Part shown: one piece after another, positions 34,669 through 43,252 of the stretch | Position numbering within the stretch: position 1 is the first letter of the stretch | Layout of the letters: the number at the start of each line of letters is the position of its first letter | Origin: Pirellulales bacterium | GTDB lineage: Bacteria; Planctomycetota; Planctomycetia; Pirellulales; JAIMBC01 | Assembly: GCA_023511675.1 (NCBI GenBank) | Contig: JAIMBC010000005.1 | Location: 1 to 54,858 of the forward strand | DNA: 54,858 nucleotides | Direction of reading: 5' to 3' | Translations under genes and position numbers: made by a program | Notes under the pieces: model-generated | Database searches by the model: none | Seen by the model: the letters and a program-made list of their open reading frames with translations, nothing else | Told to the model about the DNA's origin: nothing

Positions 34669-35673
34669 TCAGTAAGCAAGTCCGACGGAGGCGAGGGCTT
34701 CCTCGGCGGTCTTTCGCGACACGGGCAGGTAGCCGTCTTCGATCACGGCCTGCTGCCCTTCGCGGCTAAACACGTAGCGGACGAACTCGCGAGGCAACGG
34801 CGCGAGTTGGCTGCCGGGCTGATAATTCACGTAGATGTATAGAAAGCGTGAGAGGGGGTACTCCTGGCTGTAGGCATATTGCTCCTCGGCTGGGTACGCC
34901 ATCTCCCCCGCCTCCAGAGCCAGGGGCACCGCCCGCACATCCGCGGTCTTGTAGCCGATGCCACTGTACCCGATGGCGTACTTGTTGCTGGCCACGGCCT
35001 GCACGACGGCAGAGCTGCCCGGCTGCTCCTTGACCTGGTCCTTGAAGTCGCCGCCAAACAGCGCATGCTCCTTGAAATACACGTACGTGCCGGAGGTCGA
35101 ATTGCGGCCGTACAGCGCAATGGGCTTCTTGGCCCAGGCCCCCTTCAGCCCCAGATCGCCCCAGGTGCGTATGTCTTTGGCGTGGCCCCCCTTGCGTGTC
35201 TTGGAGAAAATCGCATCCACCTGTTGCAGCGTAAGCTGCTTGATAGGATTGTCCTTGTGTACATACACGGCTAGCATGTCGATAGCCGACTTCAAGCCCG
35301 TAGGCTTGTAGCCGAAACGAGACTCGAACTCTTCGATCTCCTTGTTCTTCATGGGCCGGCTCATGGGACCAAGGTCCGCCGTGCCGCTGATCAGGGCCGG
35401 CGGAGCGCTGCCCGAGCCCTCCCCCTTCACTCCGAATTGCACGTTCGGATAGAAGCGCCGAAAACCCTCCGACCAGAGGGTCATCAGGTTGTTCATCGTG
35501 TCCGAGCCGATGCTCTTCAGCGAGCCCGAAATCCCCTCCACGCGCACGTACGGCGGCAGGTCCTCCACCCCTCCTTCCGCTGGAGCACGCTCCCTAGCTG
35601 CCAGGACCAGCGCTACCGCCAGAATCGTACTGCACATCACACCAGCGGACAGCAACATGCGTTGGCAATACAC
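34669..35673 (-). CDS. pstS: Phosphate-binding protein PstS
   Basis: A 334-residue periplasmic binding protein that delivers phosphate to PstCAB. The GTG start at 35673 has GGAGG at an 8-base spacer; ATG at 35658 is the alternative. A signal segment (LLSAGVMCSTILAVALVLAA) comes first. Phosphate-binding features: GSDTMNNLMTLWSEGFRRFYPNVQFGVKGEGSGSAPPALISGTADLGPMSRPM, with the SGSA-type loop and Asp/Ser ligands, and RNSTSGTYVYFKEHAL as the second phosphate loop. The remainder (YAIGYSGIGYKTADVRAVPL, ...VRYVFSREGQQAVIEDGYLPV) matches the family. It is first in the operon. Pst genes are normally induced under phosphate starvation; a candidate box about 300 bases upstream is listed separately. Confidence 0.95.
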   Translation of the reverse strand: MYCQRMLLSAGVMCSTILAVALVLAARERAPAEGGVEDLPPYVRVEGISGSLKSIGSDTMNNLMTLWSEGFRRFYPNVQFGVKGEGSGSAPPALISGTADLGPMSRPMKNKEIEEFESRFGYKPTGLKSAIDMLAVYVHKDNPIKQLTLQQVDAIFSKTRKGGHAKDIRTWGDLGLKGAWAKKPIALYGRNSTSGTYVYFKEHALFGGDFKDQVKEQPGSSAVVQAVASNKYAIGYSGIGYKTADVRAVPLALEAGEMAYPAEEQYAYSQEYPLSRFLYIYVNYQPGSQLAPLPREFVRYVFSREGQQAVIEDGYLPVSRKTAEEALASVGLAY

Positions 35674-36444
35674 CTCTCACCTCCAGTCTCACTTCCTTCG
35701 TTTTGCTATGAGGGCACGAACCCGCTAGCCAGCCCATCGGGCCCGGTCGAAGCTGACCAGACAGCCCGACTGCCCGACACGTCACGCACGCGACTCCCCT
35801 CACTGCAGCGGGTCGCACAGCCGGCCCCCCACGACGGCCCAGGACGCTGCCAAGTCTCTCCCCGAGGCCCCCGGAAGCAATCTGGCAAGCCGCGCTGACA
35901 GAACACATGACGAGCAACCAGGCTGCGTTGTGGAACCAACACCCCTCACTTCTCGCCTTCAAGCTAGTGGATGCTTGTTAGGCATTTGTTAGGAGCAATC
36001 GGGATTTGGAACAGGCACGGCAAGTGATCTAACCCAATTTCGTACAATGGGTTGCAGCGCCCACTCCCTCCGCCATTTGCGGCCGCGTCACCGCAACCTT
36101 GGCTGCCGCTCGCCACGGCCGCCTGCTCAGTGCGAGGGGAGCTTCCCGCCTCGTCGGGAAGCGAACCGCACGGCACCCCTCCCTGGCAGCAGAAGTTTCA
36201 GCCTGCTTCAAGGCGACAGGCTGTAGCCGCCGGCTCCGCCGACCTTCTGGCGGGAAGCAGGCCCGAGGCAACCGGCTGCTGGTGCCAGACAGAGTATTCC
36301 CGCGCTCGCGGGGCGGCGCATCGACGCTCACCGCCGCGCTCCGTGTCTGCAAGGCGCGTTTCGAGGGCCTGTGCCCAAAGGGAAATTGGGAGATGGCCTC
36401 CCGGCACGCATGACCAGTCGCGCCGGCCACCCAGGAGGGGCGCC
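35674..36444. other. Long intergenic region upstream of the pst operon
   Basis: About 770 bases between the pstS start and the VanZ-like stop. No convincing coding frame. It contains the direct repeats described at 35975-35993 and a short inverted repeat AACCCA/TGGGTT near 36034-36056. The pst promoter must lie here. Confidence 0.45.
35975..35993 (-). promoter_or_regulatory. Candidate PhoB/PhoP-type box upstream of pstS
   Basis: On the plus strand TTGTTAGG occurs perfectly twice at 35975-35982 and 35986-35993, an 11-base period. Read in the direction of the pst operon this is CCTAACAA-ATG-CCTAACAA, direct repeats spaced as one turn of DNA. That is the geometry of Pho-regulon response-regulator boxes; the core TAACA resembles the TTAACA repeats bound by Bacillus PhoP. 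It lies about 300 bases before the pstS start, which would require a long leader. Function is inferred. Confidence 0.35.
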
Positions 36445-37104
36445 TCACGGCCCCATGGTCTCCCCCCACGCATGACCGGCCGCGCCGAGCGGCTTTGCGG
36501 CGAATGCGACGCGCTGCGCTAGCCACGCCGCCACGAGCAGGCCCGCCGCAGTGCCCGCCATGTCGGCACACCAGTCGAGCACTTCGGCGTCCCTCGCCAC
36601 GAGCGGTTGCGTGAGTTCATCCAACGCCGCATACACCCCTACGATCATGAGCAGCCTCTGCCAGTGCTGGGGCGCAAGCTGGCAGGGCTGCGGTGTGCCC
36701 GCCGCGCCCTTGTCCTCGACACGCGTGCGATCTTCGGCAAAGGCGGCGGGCTCGCCCTTTGGCATGCTCGCCACACGCTGCGAGGGTTGGCCCTCTCGCT
36801 CGCCATCAGCCGCCTCATCGTCGGTCGCAGGCTGTGTTGGGGCCGGCAATTCGGCAGCAGTCCCTGGGATCGGTCCGCTGCGACGGACGGCCAGACCAAC
36901 CAGCAGGCCAAGCACCAGGTAGCCGCCAAAATGCCAAACTTTGTCTTGGTGCGGCCATGTTGCCTTGGGCTCTGGCGGCGGCGGCAGGTGCGTCACCCAG
37001 GCGGCGGCCAGCCAGTACACGACCAGCAGGCATTGCACAGCGCGGCGCCAGCGAGCCGAACGCAGGTCACACTCCGTCACATTCGTTGCCGTCGGTACAA
37101 CCAT
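36445..37104 (-). CDS. VanZ-like integral membrane protein
   Basis: A 219-residue membrane protein of the VanZ family. Helix 1 is CLLVVYWLAAAWVTHLP; then the family motif DKVWHFGGYLVLGLLVGLAVRR (Asp-Lys ... His-Phe ... Gly-Tyr); then, after a hydrophilic insert of about 65 residues rich in Pro, Ala, Glu and Asp, helix 3 MIVGVYAALDELTQPLVARDAEVLDWCADMAGTAAGLLVAAWL with the conserved D-E-x-x-Q and D...D residues. VanZ proteins were first seen with teicoplanin resistance, but this family is wide-spread and its biochemical role is unclear. The long charged insert between helices 2 and 3 is unusual. It is divergent from ftr (193 bases between starts). Confidence 0.8.
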   Translation of the reverse strand: MVVPTATNVTECDLRSARWRRAVQCLLVVYWLAAAWVTHLPPPPEPKATWPHQDKVWHFGGYLVLGLLVGLAVRRSGPIPGTAAELPAPTQPATDDEAADGEREGQPSQRVASMPKGEPAAFAEDRTRVEDKGAAGTPQPCQLAPQHWQRLLMIVGVYAALDELTQPLVARDAEVLDWCADMAGTAAGLLVAAWLAQRVAFAAKPLGAAGHAWGETMGP

Positions 37105-37297
37105 CTGTCGTCAAGTCTGCCGGGCCCTCTGCCACAGTAGCTTGTGTTCGGCCGCCCGTCGCCAAGCGAGTGAAAAGCCCCATCAAAAGCCACAATCCAA
37201 GCTCGCTGACCACATCCCGCTTGCAGGGTGCCCGCTCTTGCTCCCTCCCCCGGCAACGGCTAAACATGGCGATTTGTCGATCTGGAGTCCATGCTGC

Positions 37298-38191
37298 GTG
37301 CAACTTGGCGAGACCTATATCGAGGATACCTTCGCAGAAGCGTTCGGCATGCGCTACGTGCGGCTGATCGTCACAGCGCATGATCGCTACTGGTTGCTGG
37401 CGGGGGCAATGGAGTTTACCGGTTATGCCAGCTCGGTGATTGCCTGCGACGCCGAGGCGGGCATCGAGCGGCTGTTGGCACCCGAGGAGACTCCGGACGG
37501 GCGGCCGGGAGCGGCCTTGCTGGCGTTCGGCTTTACCACGCAGGCCCTGGGCAAGGCCATTCCCAACCGCACGGGGCAGTGCCTGATGACCTGCCCCACC
37601 ACCGCCGTCTTTGACGGCCTGCCCGATGCCGCGGAGCGTATCGCACTGGGCAAACAAATCCGCTTCTTCGGAGACGGCTACCAGAAGAGCAAGCTAGTGG
37701 AGGGGCGTCGCCTGTGGCGCATTCCGGTGATGGACGGCGAGTTTCTGGTGCATGAGTACGCGGGCGTGGCCCGCGGCGTAGGAGGAGGGAATCTCTTGAT
37801 CCAGGCGGAAACGCTCCCGGCCTGCCTGCTGGCGGTACGCCGGGCCGTGCGCGCGGTGCGGCGTGTGCCAGGTGTGATTGCTCCCTTCCCCGGAGGGGTG
37901 GCTCGCAGCGGCAGCAAGGTTGGTTCGCGGTACAAGAAGCTGGTGGCCAGCACGGCAGAGGCGTATTGCCCAACCCTGCGCGGCCTGGTAGAGAGCCGCG
38001 TGCACCCCCGTGCCAGCTACGTGTACGAGGTCGTGATCGACGGTGTGAGCGAGCAGGCCGTGGCCCAGGCCATGGCCGCTGCCATGCGTGCGGCGGCCGG
38101 GCCGCAGGTGGCTGCCATCAGCGCAGGCAATTATGGCGGCAAGCTGGGCAAGTACCAGTTTCACCTGCGCACGCTGCTGGGCGGAGCGTGA
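37298..38191 (+). CDS. ftr: Formylmethanofuran:tetrahydromethanopterin formyltransferase
   Basis: A 297-residue enzyme that moves the formyl group between methanofuran and tetrahydromethanopterin, part of the H4MPT-linked C1 pathway of methanogens, methylotrophs and planctomycetes. The GTG start at 37298 gives VQLGETYIEDTFAEAFGMRYVRLIVTAHD, an almost canonical Ftr N-terminus. Further family stretches are GQCLMTCPTTAVFDGLP, GKQIRFFGDGYQKSK, RRLWRIPVMDGEFLVHE, GVGGGNLLIQAE, and at the end AGNYGGKLGKYQFHLRTLL. Length fits the family (about 297-305). In methylotrophic bacteria it normally sits with fhcABC; here it is alone, though a PTPS-like gene lies 13 kb away. Its 3' end overlaps the decayed ceramidase-like gene by 31 bases, tail to tail. 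Confidence 0.94.
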   Translation: MQLGETYIEDTFAEAFGMRYVRLIVTAHDRYWLLAGAMEFTGYASSVIACDAEAGIERLLAPEETPDGRPGAALLAFGFTTQALGKAIPNRTGQCLMTCPTTAVFDGLPDAAERIALGKQIRFFGDGYQKSKLVEGRRLWRIPVMDGEFLVHEYAGVARGVGGGNLLIQAETLPACLLAVRRAVRAVRRVPGVIAPFPGGVARSGSKVGSRYKKLVASTAEAYCPTLRGLVESRVHPRASYVYEVVIDGVSEQAVAQAMAAAMRAAAGPQVAAISAGNYGGKLGKYQFHLRTLLGGA

Positions 38192-39320
38192 ACAGCCACC
38201 CCGGAGGGAAAGTCGCGGTCGAGATTGTACTTCACGATCAGACTGAGGAAGGTCTTCAGATTCAGGCTGGTGCCTTTCAAGGCCGCCGGCAGCCGTTCCC
38301 GCTCCGTCTCCAACGCTGTGATCCGCTCGGCCGCGTCGTTGCGCGGCAGGGTGAGCATCTCGTTGAGCAGTACAAGGCGGCCATCCTCCCGGCAGCGGAT
38401 CTCCCGCACAGCCTTGAGCGTGCTCAAACCCAGCATGTTGCCCAGCGGCTCAGCATCTCGGGGATGGTGCACGTCCTTGGAGCCGGCAGGATTGATGTCG
38501 CCGCCACAGCCCTGGATGATCAGAGCCACTGCGCCCGGACTCAGATTGTCTTCGATCACCTGCGAGGCAAAGCCGCTCAGATCAGCGGTGTTGACCCCGC
38601 CCGGCACACCCTGGATGGGATGGCAGGCAAAGTTGTACACCACCGCCAGCGTGCTGCCGTCTTGCCGGTCGAGCCGCAGTACGCCGATCTGAGGGTCAAT
38701 GAGGCCGACTTCGGCAACCTCCTCATCGGGCGGCAGCGATTAGGCATGCGGCTGTCCACCACGCGGCCATCCTTGAGCTTGAAGCGGCGGTTCTCAGAGA
38801 CGCGATCCTCGTATCCGGAGCCAGCGCCGACCCGCACCGGCTCTAATTGCTCCGCGGCCGCTTTGATCGCCTGAAACGTCCGTTCCTCCACATCCGCACA
38901 GGGCACCCCATGGCAGTGGCTGGCATTCACCAGCAGGTTCCTTGCGGGGATGCTGAGTTGCTCTTCCACGCGGCGGCGCAGCGCGGGCAGGAACTCATTG
39001 TCCAGATAGCCGATCTCTCCAATCGCCACCACGTCGAGCGCCACCAGTGCGACGCGCGTGTGCTCAGCCTCGATCACCAGTGCCCGCGCATGCAACGGAC
39101 CGTCCACGGGCCCCGCCTCGCGGCGGGAGATGTCCACCTTGGCCGCACCGGCTTTCAACACGGCCGCCAGCATCGGTTGCGGCCAGTGCACGCCCAGCAC
39201 CAGCAGAGCGACGACAGATGCCCACGTGGCAGGCGCATTGCGGCAGCGGCGCATGCTGCCGCATGACGGTCGACGAGGCGTACAAACAGTGTGCAGGCGG
39301 CGTTGTGCAAACAGGGCCAT
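38161..39320 (-). pseudogene. Neutral ceramidase-like gene, frameshifted and truncated
   Basis: The ATG at 39320 has GAGGAG 8 bases upstream and is followed by a signal-like segment (WASVVALLVLGVHWPQPMLA). The frame encodes the start of the neutral/alkaline ceramidase-like family (LKAGAAKVDISRREAGPVDGPLHARALVIE, VALVALDVVAIGEIGY, LLVNASHCHGVP). Near 38739 the homology jumps frame: after VVDSRMPN the match goes on as SLPPDEEVAEVGLIDPQIGVLRL, then VVYNFACHPIQGVPGGVNTADLSGFASQVIEDNL and IIQGCGGDINP. Loss of one T on the coding strand (AAT-TCG read as AATCG) explains it. The 3' end stops at about YNLDRDFPS, where, as I recall the planctomycete homologues, they continue for another 60-100 residues; the last codons overlap ftr. 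It is probably a pseudogene, unless the shift is a sequencing error. Confidence 0.75.
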
Positions 39321-39721
39321 GGAACGAACTCCTCTTGTCAGACTGGTAAGAAGGTCAGGTACCCCGTGCGGGGGCGGAGCTGCCAGCCGCCGACTGCCGG
39401 CGGAGCCACACCCACGCCACAGGGGAGAGCGACGTGTCAAGTGGGGGGCGGTTCTTCCCGCAGGGGCCAGCAAGAGTGCGGCAGCCGTGCGGCAAGCAAC
39501 CCACGCCAATGGCTTCAGGAGGCGTGCGACGCAGGGGCCTGCGCCATAGGGCGCAATCTGCTCAGGCGGCAGCCTGAGCAGGCGACAATCTGCTCAGGCG
39601 GCAAGCCACTCTGGCGGGAAGCCGCGCCAGCGGCATGGGGCGCTGTCGCCACTGTTCGCTGGCGGCAGGCTCCGCAGGCGGCAAGCGACGGGGGAGGCGA
39701 GTGTGTCAGATGGCACGTGGC
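39321..39721. other. Intergenic region rich in short repeats
   Basis: About 400 bases between the broken ceramidase-like gene and the FAAL fusion. An 18-base direct repeat (CAATCTGCTCAGGCGGCA) occurs at 39554-39571 and 39586-39603, and GGCGGCA-type words recur to 39690. A strong hairpin is listed separately. No gene is called. Confidence 0.5.
39558..39581 (-). terminator. Perfect 10-bp hairpin downstream of the FAAL fusion gene
   Basis: Arms CTGCTCAGGC (39558-39567) and GCCTGAGCAG (39572-39581) with a four-base loop GGCA. It lies about 140 bases past the stop of the FAAL-ACP-AONS gene in its direction of transcription and before the next minus-strand gene. No T-run follows, so it is a terminator candidate or a processing hairpin. 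Confidence 0.45.
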
Positions 39722-42700
39722 TCACGGCTCAACCTCGCCCGTGGCGGGTTCGAGCGCCGCGGGCACGCCCAGGGGAGTGGGGCTGCCGGAACCGCGCAAC
39801 GCGGCCAGTTCTTCGGTGAGCGCGTCGATGGTGTAGCGGATCTGCTGCTCGGTGTGCAGAGAGGTGATGAAGAACCGTAGGCGGGCGGCGCGCTCTTCCA
39901 CGGCAGGGTAAACGATGGGCTGCACGTTGATTCCGCGCCGGGCCATGGCCCGAGAGAGCCGCATGGCGGCCAGCGAATCTCCCAGGATGATGGGGATCAC
40001 CGGGGAGTCTTTGCTGAGGCCGGTGTTCATTTTCCGCTGCCGGGCAAGCTGCAAGAACAGGCGGGCGTTCTCCTGCAGGCGGCGGACGCGTTCGGGCTGG
40101 CTCTCGATCAGCCGGAGGGCGGCCAGGGCTGCGGCGGCATTCGGCGGGGAGAGGCCGCAGCTATACACGAAGCCGGGGGCCGTGTACTTGAGATACTCGA
40201 CAACGGCCTTGCAGCCGGCAATGTAACCGCCGCAACTTCCAAAGGCCTTGCTGAGCGTGCCCATCCAGAGATCGACGTCGGCAGGATTCACATCGAAATA
40301 CTCGCCGATGCCGCGGCCGTGCGCCCCCAGCACGCCGATGGAGTGCGCCTCATCCACCATCAAGAACGTCTTGTGCCGCTTGCGCACCTCGATGAACCGC
40401 GGCAGATCGGGGATGTCTCCATCCATGCTGTAGACGCCTTCGATGGCGATCAGCACGCGGCGATAGTCGTTGCGCAGCTCCGTGAGGATCTGGTCCACCG
40501 CGCGCCAGTCGTTGTGCGGAAACGGCCTGCGGCGGGCGCCAGACAGAATCGCTCCCTGCACAATGCTGTTGTGCGCCAGTGCGTCGTGCAGAACCAAGTC
40601 GCCGGGACCGAACAGATGCCCCACGGTGGTCTCGTTCGTGGAGTGCCCGCCCACGTACACCACCGCGTCCTCGGCACCCACGAAGTTGGCAATCGCCCGC
40701 TCCAACTCCAGGTGCAGTACCTTCTCTCCCGATACCAGCCGGCTGGCCGACACGCTGGTGCCGTAACGGTCGATGGCCTCCTTGGCCGCCCGGGCCACTT
40801 CGGGATCCCCAGACATGCCCACGTAGTTGTAGCTGGAAAAATTGATCAGCTCCCGGCCGTCAATCACCGTCGTGTCCGCCGTCAAGCGCTCGTGCACGTT
40901 GAAGTAGGGATTGCCCAGGCCGGAGGCCTCGATCAGTTCCAGGTTTTTCTTCAGTTTGATGTATTCGGGGAACTGCTCGAAGCGGAAATACTCCGCGGGG
41001 GGTTCGGCCGCTGCACTGCCCGAGGCCGTGCGGGGTGCGGGCTGATCGAGATGGTCCTCCACTGCCCGCAGCACATCGCGGCAGGTCTCAAGCTGGGGGA
41101 TGAGTTCTTCGGGAAAACGGATGTGGAAGCGCTCCTCGATCGAGGAGAGGATCTCCATCCGCTCCAGGGAATCAAGGCCCAGTTCGGCGATATTGGTATC
41201 GAGCGTCAGGCCGCGTGCGCGTTCATGGGCGACGCGTTGTACCTCTTCCAGCACCTGTGCGGCGATGGGGCGATTGCCGGCGCGGCCTGCCTCGCGGCCA
41301 TTGTGGCGCGGAGCGGCCCGTGGGGCATCATGCAGGGCTGCCGCGGCGGCGTCGCAGCATTCGGCCGCTAAGGCCGAGGGGGCGGCAGACGGGGCGTGGA
41401 GAGACGCGCCGGCCGCCAACTCCGCCGCCTGGGGAACGGACCGCGAAGCCTGAGCTGCCTCGGCGGCTAGCTCGGAGGCTGCCACCGACTCGCACGGGGC
41501 AGCGGCGCTGCGTTCCCAGCGGCCGATCACTTCCAGCGAGCCGTCCAGATAGGCATTCCGGCAGGCGTGCCGCTGGATCTTGCCGCTCGAAGTCTTGGGC
41601 ACCGTGTTCGTCTTGACCAGCAGGATCTCGTCCACCAGCAGCTCGTGGTGCCGGGCCACCGCCTTCTGAATGGCATCGAACACGCCTGCCAATTCCCCCG
41701 CCTGCTGCCGCTCCAGCTCGTAGACGATGATCAGACGCGTCTCGCCCTCCTCGCTCTCCACGGTAAAGGCAGCGCCGTAGCCGGGACGCACGCCCGGATG
41801 GCTCTGCTCCACCGTCTGCTCGATATCGTGCGGGTAGTGATTCAGGCCGCGAATGATGATCAGATCCTTGATCCGGCCGGCGATGAACAGCTCGTCGTCA
41901 TGGAAGAATCCCAGATCTCCCGTGCGCAGGAACGGCCCCTCGGCCGTATCCCGCACCGTGGCGCGAAAGGTATGCTCCGTCTCTTCGCGGCGTTTCCAGT
42001 AGCCCAGGGCCACGCTGGGCCCTGCCACCCAGATCTCGCCGATCTCTCCCTCGCGGCAAAGAGTGTGGCTTTCTGGATCCACGATCCTGATTTTCTGGTC
42101 GGGCAGGTTCTGGCCATTGCCCACCAGCCGGCGGCTGCCCCGCTCGTGCTCTGCCACGGGCACCACCGTACCGTTTTCCAGCGAGCGGGTGTCAAAGGCG
42201 CGCACCACTGGCGGGGCCGTCTTGTACCCGCCGGAAACGATCAGCGTCGCCTCCGCCAGCCCATAACAGGGATAAAATGCCTCGCGGCGGAACCCACAGG
42301 GCCCAAAGGCCTCGACAAACCGGTCGAGGGTCTCCGCACGCACCGGCTCGGCCCCATTGAACGCCACCTGCCACGAACTCAGGTCCAGGCGGGCACGCTG
42401 CTCCGCCGTCACCTTGCGCACGCACAAATCGTACGCGAAATTCGGCCCGCCGCTGGTCGTGCCTCGGTATTTCGTGATTGCTTGCAGCCAGCGCACCGGC
42501 CGTTGCAAGAAGGCCATGGGAGACATCAACACATTGGGACGGCCTACCCAGAGGGGCTGCAATACCCCCCCCACCAGCCCCATGTCATGATAGTTGGGCA
42601 GCCAGAACACCCCGCTGCCGGAGCGGGTGTGCTCGAACGCATATGCGATCAGCGCACAGTTGTGCAACAAGTTGGAGTGAGAGAGCATCACTCCCTTGGG

Positions 42701-43252
42701 AGCACCCGTCGAGCCGGAGGTATATTGCAAGAAAGCCAGGCTATCTCCGCGGATGGCAGGCTCTCGCCAGTACTGCTCATGCCCCGACGGCACGGTGTCC
42801 GCTGCCAACCAGGTCAGATTCTTCAGGTCCGGTGCCTGCTCCAACATCGGCTCCACCCGCTCCAGCACCGCCTTGGTGGTAAGGGCCACGGCCGCCTCAG
42901 CGTCCGCCGCAATGGCCTGCACACGATCCAACGAGCGGTTCATGCGCGGCGGGTAGGCAGGCACCGCTACCACGCCGGCGTACAAGCAGCCAAAAAAGCC
43001 GATGATGAAGTCCAGCCCCGGAGGATACAGCAGCAACGCCCGGTGCGCTTGCAGGTCCCGCTGTTGCAGCCAGGCCGCCAACGCTCGGGCACGGCGGTCC
43101 AGCTCGGCATAGCTCAGCACCGCCTCCTCGTTCTCTCCGTCAACCAAGAACACAAACGCCGTCTGCTGCGGTTGGTGCTGGGCCCGATGCCGTAGCAGAT
43201 CCACCAGCGTCAGGGGACCAAAGAAGGACCCTGGAAATCGTTCGTTTTGCAC
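39722..43252 (-). CDS. FAAL-ACP-AONS trifunctional fusion (acyl-AMP ligase, carrier, PLP acyltransferase)
   Basis: The GTG at 43252 gives 1176 residues; the frame is open further upstream, but homology starts at FFGPLTLVDLLRHRAQHQPQQTAFVFL. Residues about 1-580 are a fatty acyl-AMP ligase: LLYPPGLDFIIGFFGCLYAGVVAVPAYPPR, FLQYTSGSTGAPKGVMLSHSNLLHN, FYPCYGLAEATLIVSGG, FLRTGDLGFFHDDELFIAGRIKDLIIIRGLNHYPHDIE. An Ala-rich linker is followed by an acyl carrier domain (about 695-770) with the pantetheine Ser in LGLDSLERMEIL. The last 370 residues are an alpha-oxoamine synthase: FSSYNYVGMSGDPEV, VYVGGHSTNETTVGHLFGPGDLVLHDALAHNSI, MVDEAHSIGVLGAHGRG, and the PLP lysine in WMGTLSKAFGSCGGY. Inferred action: activate a fatty acid, load it on the internal carrier, and condense it with an amino acid to an aminoketone, as serine palmitoyltransferase does. 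The amino acid is unknown. Confidence 0.9.
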   Translation of the reverse strand: MQNERFPGSFFGPLTLVDLLRHRAQHQPQQTAFVFLVDGENEEAVLSYAELDRRARALAAWLQQRDLQAHRALLLYPPGLDFIIGFFGCLYAGVVAVPAYPPRMNRSLDRVQAIAADAEAAVALTTKAVLERVEPMLEQAPDLKNLTWLAADTVPSGHEQYWREPAIRGDSLAFLQYTSGSTGAPKGVMLSHSNLLHNCALIAYAFEHTRSGSGVFWLPNYHDMGLVGGVLQPLWVGRPNVLMSPMAFLQRPVRWLQAITKYRGTTSGGPNFAYDLCVRKVTAEQRARLDLSSWQVAFNGAEPVRAETLDRFVEAFGPCGFRREAFYPCYGLAEATLIVSGGYKTAPPVVRAFDTRSLENGTVVPVAEHERGSRRLVGNGQNLPDQKIRIVDPESHTLCREGEIGEIWVAGPSVALGYWKRREETEHTFRATVRDTAEGPFLRTGDLGFFHDDELFIAGRIKDLIIIRGLNHYPHDIEQTVEQSHPGVRPGYGAAFTVESEEGETRLIIVYELERQQAGELAGVFDAIQKAVARHHELLVDEILLVKTNTVPKTSSGKIQRHACRNAYLDGSLEVIGRWERSAAAPCESVAASELAAEAAQASRSVPQAAELAAGASLHAPSAAPSALAAECCDAAAAALHDAPRAAPRHNGREAGRAGNRPIAAQVLEEVQRVAHERARGLTLDTNIAELGLDSLERMEILSSIEERFHIRFPEELIPQLETCRDVLRAVEDHLDQPAPRTASGSAAAEPPAEYFRFEQFPEYIKLKKNLELIEASGLGNPYFNVHERLTADTTVIDGRELINFSSYNYVGMSGDPEVARAAKEAIDRYGTSVSASRLVSGEKVLHLELERAIANFVGAEDAVVYVGGHSTNETTVGHLFGPGDLVLHDALAHNSIVQGAILSGARRRPFPHNDWRAVDQILTELRNDYRRVLIAIEGVYSMDGDIPDLPRFIEVRKRHKTFLMVDEAHSIGVLGAHGRGIGEYFDVNPADVDLWMGTLSKAFGSCGGYIAGCKAVVEYLKYTAPGFVYSCGLSPPNAAAALAALRLIESQPERVRRLQENARLFLQLARQRKMNTGLSKDSPVIPIILGDSLAAMRLSRAMARRGINVQPIVYPAVEERAARLRFFITSLHTEQQIRYTIDALTEELAALRGSGSPTPLGVPAALEPATGEVEP

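Noticed and set aside
39722-41000. AONS domain as BioF, paired with BioD at 26 kb
   Set aside because: The domain is fused to FAAL and ACP and lies 12 kb from bioD; the layout fits a long-chain acyl condensing enzyme better than biotin synthesis.
41567-43195. Plus-strand open frame of 542 codons
   Set aside because: Antisense shadow of the FAAL domain, which carries all expected motifs on the minus strand.
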